Below, one piece after another: positions 61,021 through 64,000 of a DNA stretch of 64,000 nucleotides. The translations under genes were made by a program, and so were the position numbers. Source of the stretch: Rhizobium chutanense (lineage in GTDB: Bacteria > Pseudomonadota > Alphaproteobacteria > Rhizobiales > Rhizobiaceae); contig NZ_NWSV01000025.1 of the NCBI RefSeq assembly GCF_002531935.1, positions 35,049-99,048 on the forward strand, given 5' to 3'. Numbering within the stretch: the stretch's first letter is position 1; each line of letters opens with the position of its first letter. A model generated the notes under the pieces. It was not told the origin of the DNA. It searched no databases and saw only the letters and a program-made list of their open reading frames with translations.

Positions 61021-62529
61021 ATGATGGATCTTTTCAGCAATCTCGCTCTCGGTTTTGCGACAGCCGGCACGCTTGACAATCTGCTCTTCTGCCTGATCGG
61101 CGTGCTGCTCGGCACGCTGATCGGCGTGCTGCCCGGCATCGGCGCCACGGCGACGATCGCCATGCTCCTGCCGATCACCTTCCAGCTTGAGCCGGTCTCC
61201 TCGCTGATCATGCTCGCCGGCATCTATTACGGCGCACAGTACGGCGGTTCGACGACGGCGATCCTCATCAACATGCCGGGCGAATCGTCTTCGGCCGTCA
61301 CCGCGATCGACGGTTATCAGATGGCGCGCAAGGGCAGGGCGGGGGCAGCGCTGGCGATCGCCGCGCTCGGCTCGTTTTTTGCCGGCACGGTCTCGACCTT
61401 TCTCGTCGCGATCTTCGCGCCGCCGCTCACTGCCATCGCGCTGCAATTCGGCTCGGCCGAATATTTCTCGCTGATGATCGTCGGTCTGGTCTCCTCGATC
61501 GCTTTGGCGCATGGCTCGGTCGTCAAGGCCCTGGCGATGGTGGCGCTCGGGCTGCTGCTCGGTCTCGTCGGCACCGACATCTATACCGGCACGCCGCGCT
61601 TCACGCTCGGCATCCGCGAATATGCCGACGGGCTGAACTTCGTGGCGCTCGCCGTCGGCGTTTTTGGCGTCGCAGAAATCCTGCGCAATCTGGAAGGCGA
61701 GTCGACCCGCACCGTGCTGATGGCCAAGGTGTCCGGCCTCTTGCCGTCCCGCCAGGAATTCAAGGAGATGATCGCGCCGGTCATTCGCGGCACGGCCATC
61801 GGCTCGGCGCTCGGCATCCTGCCGGGCGGCGGCGCCATCCTTGCCTCCTTCGCCTCCTACACGGTGGAAAAGCGCATGTCGAAGACGCCGGAGGAATTCG
61901 GCAAGGGTGCGGTTGCCGGCGTCGCCGGGCCGGAATCGGCCAACAATGCCGGGGCGCAGACCTCGTTCATTCCGCTGCTGACGCTCGGTATTCCGGCCAA
62001 TCCGGTCATGGCGCTGATGATCGGCGCGATGATCATCCAGGGCATCGTGCCGGGGCCGAATGTCGCCACCGAGCAGCCGGCGCTGTTCTGGGGCATCATC
62101 GCCTCGATGTGGATCGGCAACCTGATGCTCGTCATCCTCAACCTGCCGCTGATCGGCCTGTGGGTGAAGCTGCTGACCGTGCCCTATTATGTGCTCTTCC
62201 CAGTCATCATGGCCTTCTGCTCGATCGGGGTCTACAGCGTCAACGCCAATGTCTACGACCTCTATGCCGTCGCCTTCTTCGGGCTCATCGGCTACGTGCT
62301 GGCAAAGCTTCGCTGCGAGCCGGCGCCGCTCTTGCTCGGCTTCGTGCTCGGGCCGCTGCTCGAGGAAAACCTGCGGCGTGCGATGATCCTGTCGCGCGGC
62401 GATCCCAGTACCTTCGTCACGCGGCCGATCAGCGCCACGCTTCTGGCCATCGCGGTCGCCGTCCTCATCGTCGTCTTCCTGCCGAGCGTCAAGAAGAAGC
62501 GCGAAGAGGTGTTCGTCGAAGAAGCCTGA
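61021..62529 (+). CDS. tctA: TctA, large membrane subunit of the tripartite tricarboxylate transporter
   Basis: 502 aa, the usual length, with about ten to twelve helices. The conserved GVLPGIGATATIAMLLP and YYGAQYGGSTTAILINMPGE at the N-terminus and LPGGGAILASFASYTVEK in the middle are family signatures. Forms the sodium- or proton-coupled channel fed by TctC. Confidence 0.95.
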   Translation: MMDLFSNLALGFATAGTLDNLLFCLIGVLLGTLIGVLPGIGATATIAMLLPITFQLEPVSSLIMLAGIYYGAQYGGSTTAILINMPGESSSAVTAIDGYQMARKGRAGAALAIAALGSFFAGTVSTFLVAIFAPPLTAIALQFGSAEYFSLMIVGLVSSIALAHGSVVKALAMVALGLLLGLVGTDIYTGTPRFTLGIREYADGLNFVALAVGVFGVAEILRNLEGESTRTVLMAKVSGLLPSRQEFKEMIAPVIRGTAIGSALGILPGGGAILASFASYTVEKRMSKTPEEFGKGAVAGVAGPESANNAGAQTSFIPLLTLGIPANPVMALMIGAMIIQGIVPGPNVATEQPALFWGIIASMWIGNLMLVILNLPLIGLWVKLLTVPYYVLFPVIMAFCSIGVYSVNANVYDLYAVAFFGLIGYVLAKLRCEPAPLLLGFVLGPLLEENLRRAMILSRGDPSTFVTRPISATLLAIAVAVLIVVFLPSVKKKREEVFVEEA

Positions 62530-62637
62530 GGGGTTGAACTTGCAGTCTGTTTGATCAACAAGGAATGATCTGACGCGGGCGCCGGTGGGGCGCCCGTTTC
62601 TCATGACAGGATATCCAGGCCCCAGGAGCATTGCCCG

Positions 62638-63807
62638 ATGAGCATCCCCGCCCGGATCAGCGCCGATCTGCCGTTCCTCACATCCTTGCGCCGCGATCTG
62701 CATGCCCATCCCGAACTGGGTTTCGAGGAAGAGCGCACCAGCGGCATTGTCGCGAGGCTTCTCGAGGAAGCCGGCGTCACGGTGCATCGCGGACTGGCCG
62801 GCACCGGCGTGGTCGGCACGCTCAAGGTCGGCAACGGCACGCGCAAGATCGGGCTCAGGGCCGACATGGATGCGCTCGCCATGCCTGAATTGGCGGAGCG
62901 GCCTTACAAATCGACGGTCCCCGGCAAGATGCATGCCTGCGGCCATGACGGCCACACGGCGATGCTGCTGGGCGCCGCCCGGCATCTGGCGGCAACGCGA
63001 GGATTTTCCGGCACGGTGCATTTCATTTTCCAGCCGGCCGAAGAGGGGCGCGGCGGAGCAAAGCGCATGGTGGAGGAGGGGCTCTTCCGGCTTTTCCCCT
63101 GCGATGCCGTTTATGGCCTGCACAATATGCCCGGGCTTGCGGTCGACGAGATCGCCGTCGTCGAAGGGCCGCAGCTTGCCTCCTCCGACAGCTGGCGCAT
63201 GACCTTCCGGGGGACCGGCACACACGGCGCCAAGCCGCATCTCGGCCGTGATCCGATCACGGCGGCCGGCACCTTCCTGTCGTCGCTGCAGACGATCGTC
63301 GGGCGCGTGATCGACCCGCTGCAGCCGGCGGTCGTCAGTGCCTGTTTTCTGCAGGCGGGTGATTCCAAGGCGCTGAACGTCATCCCGGATGTCGTGGAGA
63401 TCGGCGGGACGGCGCGGGCCTATTCACCCGAGGTGCGCGATCAGTTGGAGACCGAGATCGGGCGGCTGGCGCATGGTACTGCTGCCATGTACGGCATCAC
63501 TGTGGACTATCATTTCGAGCGACGGATTCCACCTGTCATCAACGACGTGGATGCGACGACGCGGGCGCTGGCTGCGGCCGGTGCTGTCTTCGGCGAGAAG
63601 GTGCGCGCCAGCTTTCCACCGTCGACGGCCGGAGACGATTTTGCCTTCTTCGCTCAGAATGCGCCGGGTTGTTACGTCTGGCTCGGCAACGGGCTGGCCG
63701 TCGATGGAGCGCTGCATCACAACACGGCCTTTGACTTTAACGATGCGGCGCTTGGATACGGGGCGGCCTATTGGGTGGCCTTGGTGGAGCGGGAGTTGAA
63801 AGGGTAA
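62638..63807 (+). CDS. M20-family metal-dependent amidohydrolase (hippurate-hydrolase type)
   Basis: 389 aa with CAGGAG upstream. Zinc-binding motifs: RADMDALAM, MHACGHDGHTAMLLGAA, FQPAEEGRGGAKRM (catalytic Glu), the dimerisation domain HGAKPHLGRDPI and the late HHNTAFDFND. Hydrolyses N-acyl amino acids such as hippurate. It follows tctA by 108 nt, so the transporter may supply an acyl-amino acid or aromatic carboxylate, which is inference. Confidence 0.92.
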   Translation: MSIPARISADLPFLTSLRRDLHAHPELGFEEERTSGIVARLLEEAGVTVHRGLAGTGVVGTLKVGNGTRKIGLRADMDALAMPELAERPYKSTVPGKMHACGHDGHTAMLLGAARHLAATRGFSGTVHFIFQPAEEGRGGAKRMVEEGLFRLFPCDAVYGLHNMPGLAVDEIAVVEGPQLASSDSWRMTFRGTGTHGAKPHLGRDPITAAGTFLSSLQTIVGRVIDPLQPAVVSACFLQAGDSKALNVIPDVVEIGGTARAYSPEVRDQLETEIGRLAHGTAAMYGITVDYHFERRIPPVINDVDATTRALAAAGAVFGEKVRASFPPSTAGDDFAFFAQNAPGCYVWLGNGLAVDGALHHNTAFDFNDAALGYGAAYWVALVERELKG

Positions 63808-63820
63808 GCCTGCGTTTGTA

Positions 63821-63933
63821 GCCCCCTCAACCGCCTGCCGGCACCTTCTCCCCGCTGGGGAGAAGGGATATGCCGCGACGTCTCGACTCCCTCTTCTCCC
63901 CAGCGGGGAGAAGGTGCCCGTAGGGCGGATGAG
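63821..63933. repeat. RIME-type mosaic element at the right end
   Basis: Two hairpins, CCTTCTCCCCGCTGGGGAGAAGG (about 63844-63866) and CTTCTCCCCAGCGGGGAGAAG, with outer arms CCGCCTGCCGGCACC / GGTGCCCGTAGGGCGG. Same family as 60362-60500. It ends about 65 bp before the window edge, where no gene was recognised. Confidence 0.85.
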
Positions 63934-64000
63934 CATCTGTGTTTGATGTCAAGGCGGATTTGGGGTCCAGATGCGGTTTTTGGTGATGAGAGTATTTGCC

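Noticed and set aside
60367..63240. Very long open frame on the minus strand (957 codons) across tctB and tctA
   Set aside because: Composition is dominated by Arg, Asp, Glu, His and Gly with no domain; it is the antisense shadow of high-GC genes whose plus-strand products are clearly TctB, TctA and M20.

Overview
The window is chromosomal DNA of a Rhizobium of the leguminosarum/etli group. This is inferred from the high GC content, the lpiA-acvB (mprF-acvB) pair, a sqdB-sqdD-sqdC sulfolipid operon, the alphaproteobacterial serC leader, mosaic palindromic repeats of the RIME type, and protein sequences of rhizobial character. Most genes are ordinary core genes in well-packed operons. No prophage, insertion sequence, integrase or CRISPR array was seen.

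Layout. 1-3755: 3' part of mprF/lpiA and acvB (lysyl-phosphatidylglycerol synthesis and turnover). 3752-8755, minus strand: DinB-like protein, Nudix hydrolase, Tat-exported phosphoesterase, and ruvC-ruvA-ruvB with a vapBC toxin-antitoxin pair lodged between ruvC and ruvA. 9000-16307: chemoreceptor, flavin-dependent oxidoreductase, YebC regulator, PPOX-fold protein, MBL-fold hydrolase, YmdB-like phosphodiesterase and 5-formyl-THF cyclo-ligase. 16417-19433, minus: sqdBDC. 19598-26136, plus: complete ybgC-tolQ-tolR-tolA-tolB-pal-cpoB cluster. 26148-31253: tilS, ftsH, glmM. 31575-35456: outer-membrane barrel protein, serC (with leader RNA) and serA. 35534-38611: small conserved protein, EamA-type transporter, mnmA, tRNA-Met(CAT).

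38612-40334 is a gene-poor stretch with interspersed repeats, a possible tiny membrane protein and a VCBS-repeat protein. 40335-47280 is an aromatic-acid locus: a five-gene branched-chain-type ABC transporter, pobA, and the divergent AraC-type pobR. 47349-52143: start of a phosphoketolase gene cut off after about 20 codons, ackA, a PiT phosphate transporter and a GGDEF-EAL protein. 52370-55154: cobalamin-riboswitch-controlled cbtB-cbtA with a histidine-phosphatase-like gene and an exported protein. 55139-63807: sulfite-oxidase-like enzyme, a DctB/DctD-type two-component system, the tctC-tctB-tctA tripartite tricarboxylate transporter and an M20 amidohydrolase.

The most unusual signals are: (i) tolA ends in a low-GC, atypical C-terminal domain, and immediately after its stop lies an orphan second TolA-like C-terminus in another frame, suggesting exchange of the phage/bacteriocin-facing domain; (ii) a 138-bp mosaic palindrome inserted in frame in tilS; (iii) vapBC inside the ruv cluster with a perfect palindrome overlapping the vapB ribosome-binding site; (iv) a DctD-like regulator whose GAFTGA loop reads GAFPGA; (v) a histidine phosphatase with CHG in place of RHG; (vi) the phosphoketolase remnant beside ackA.
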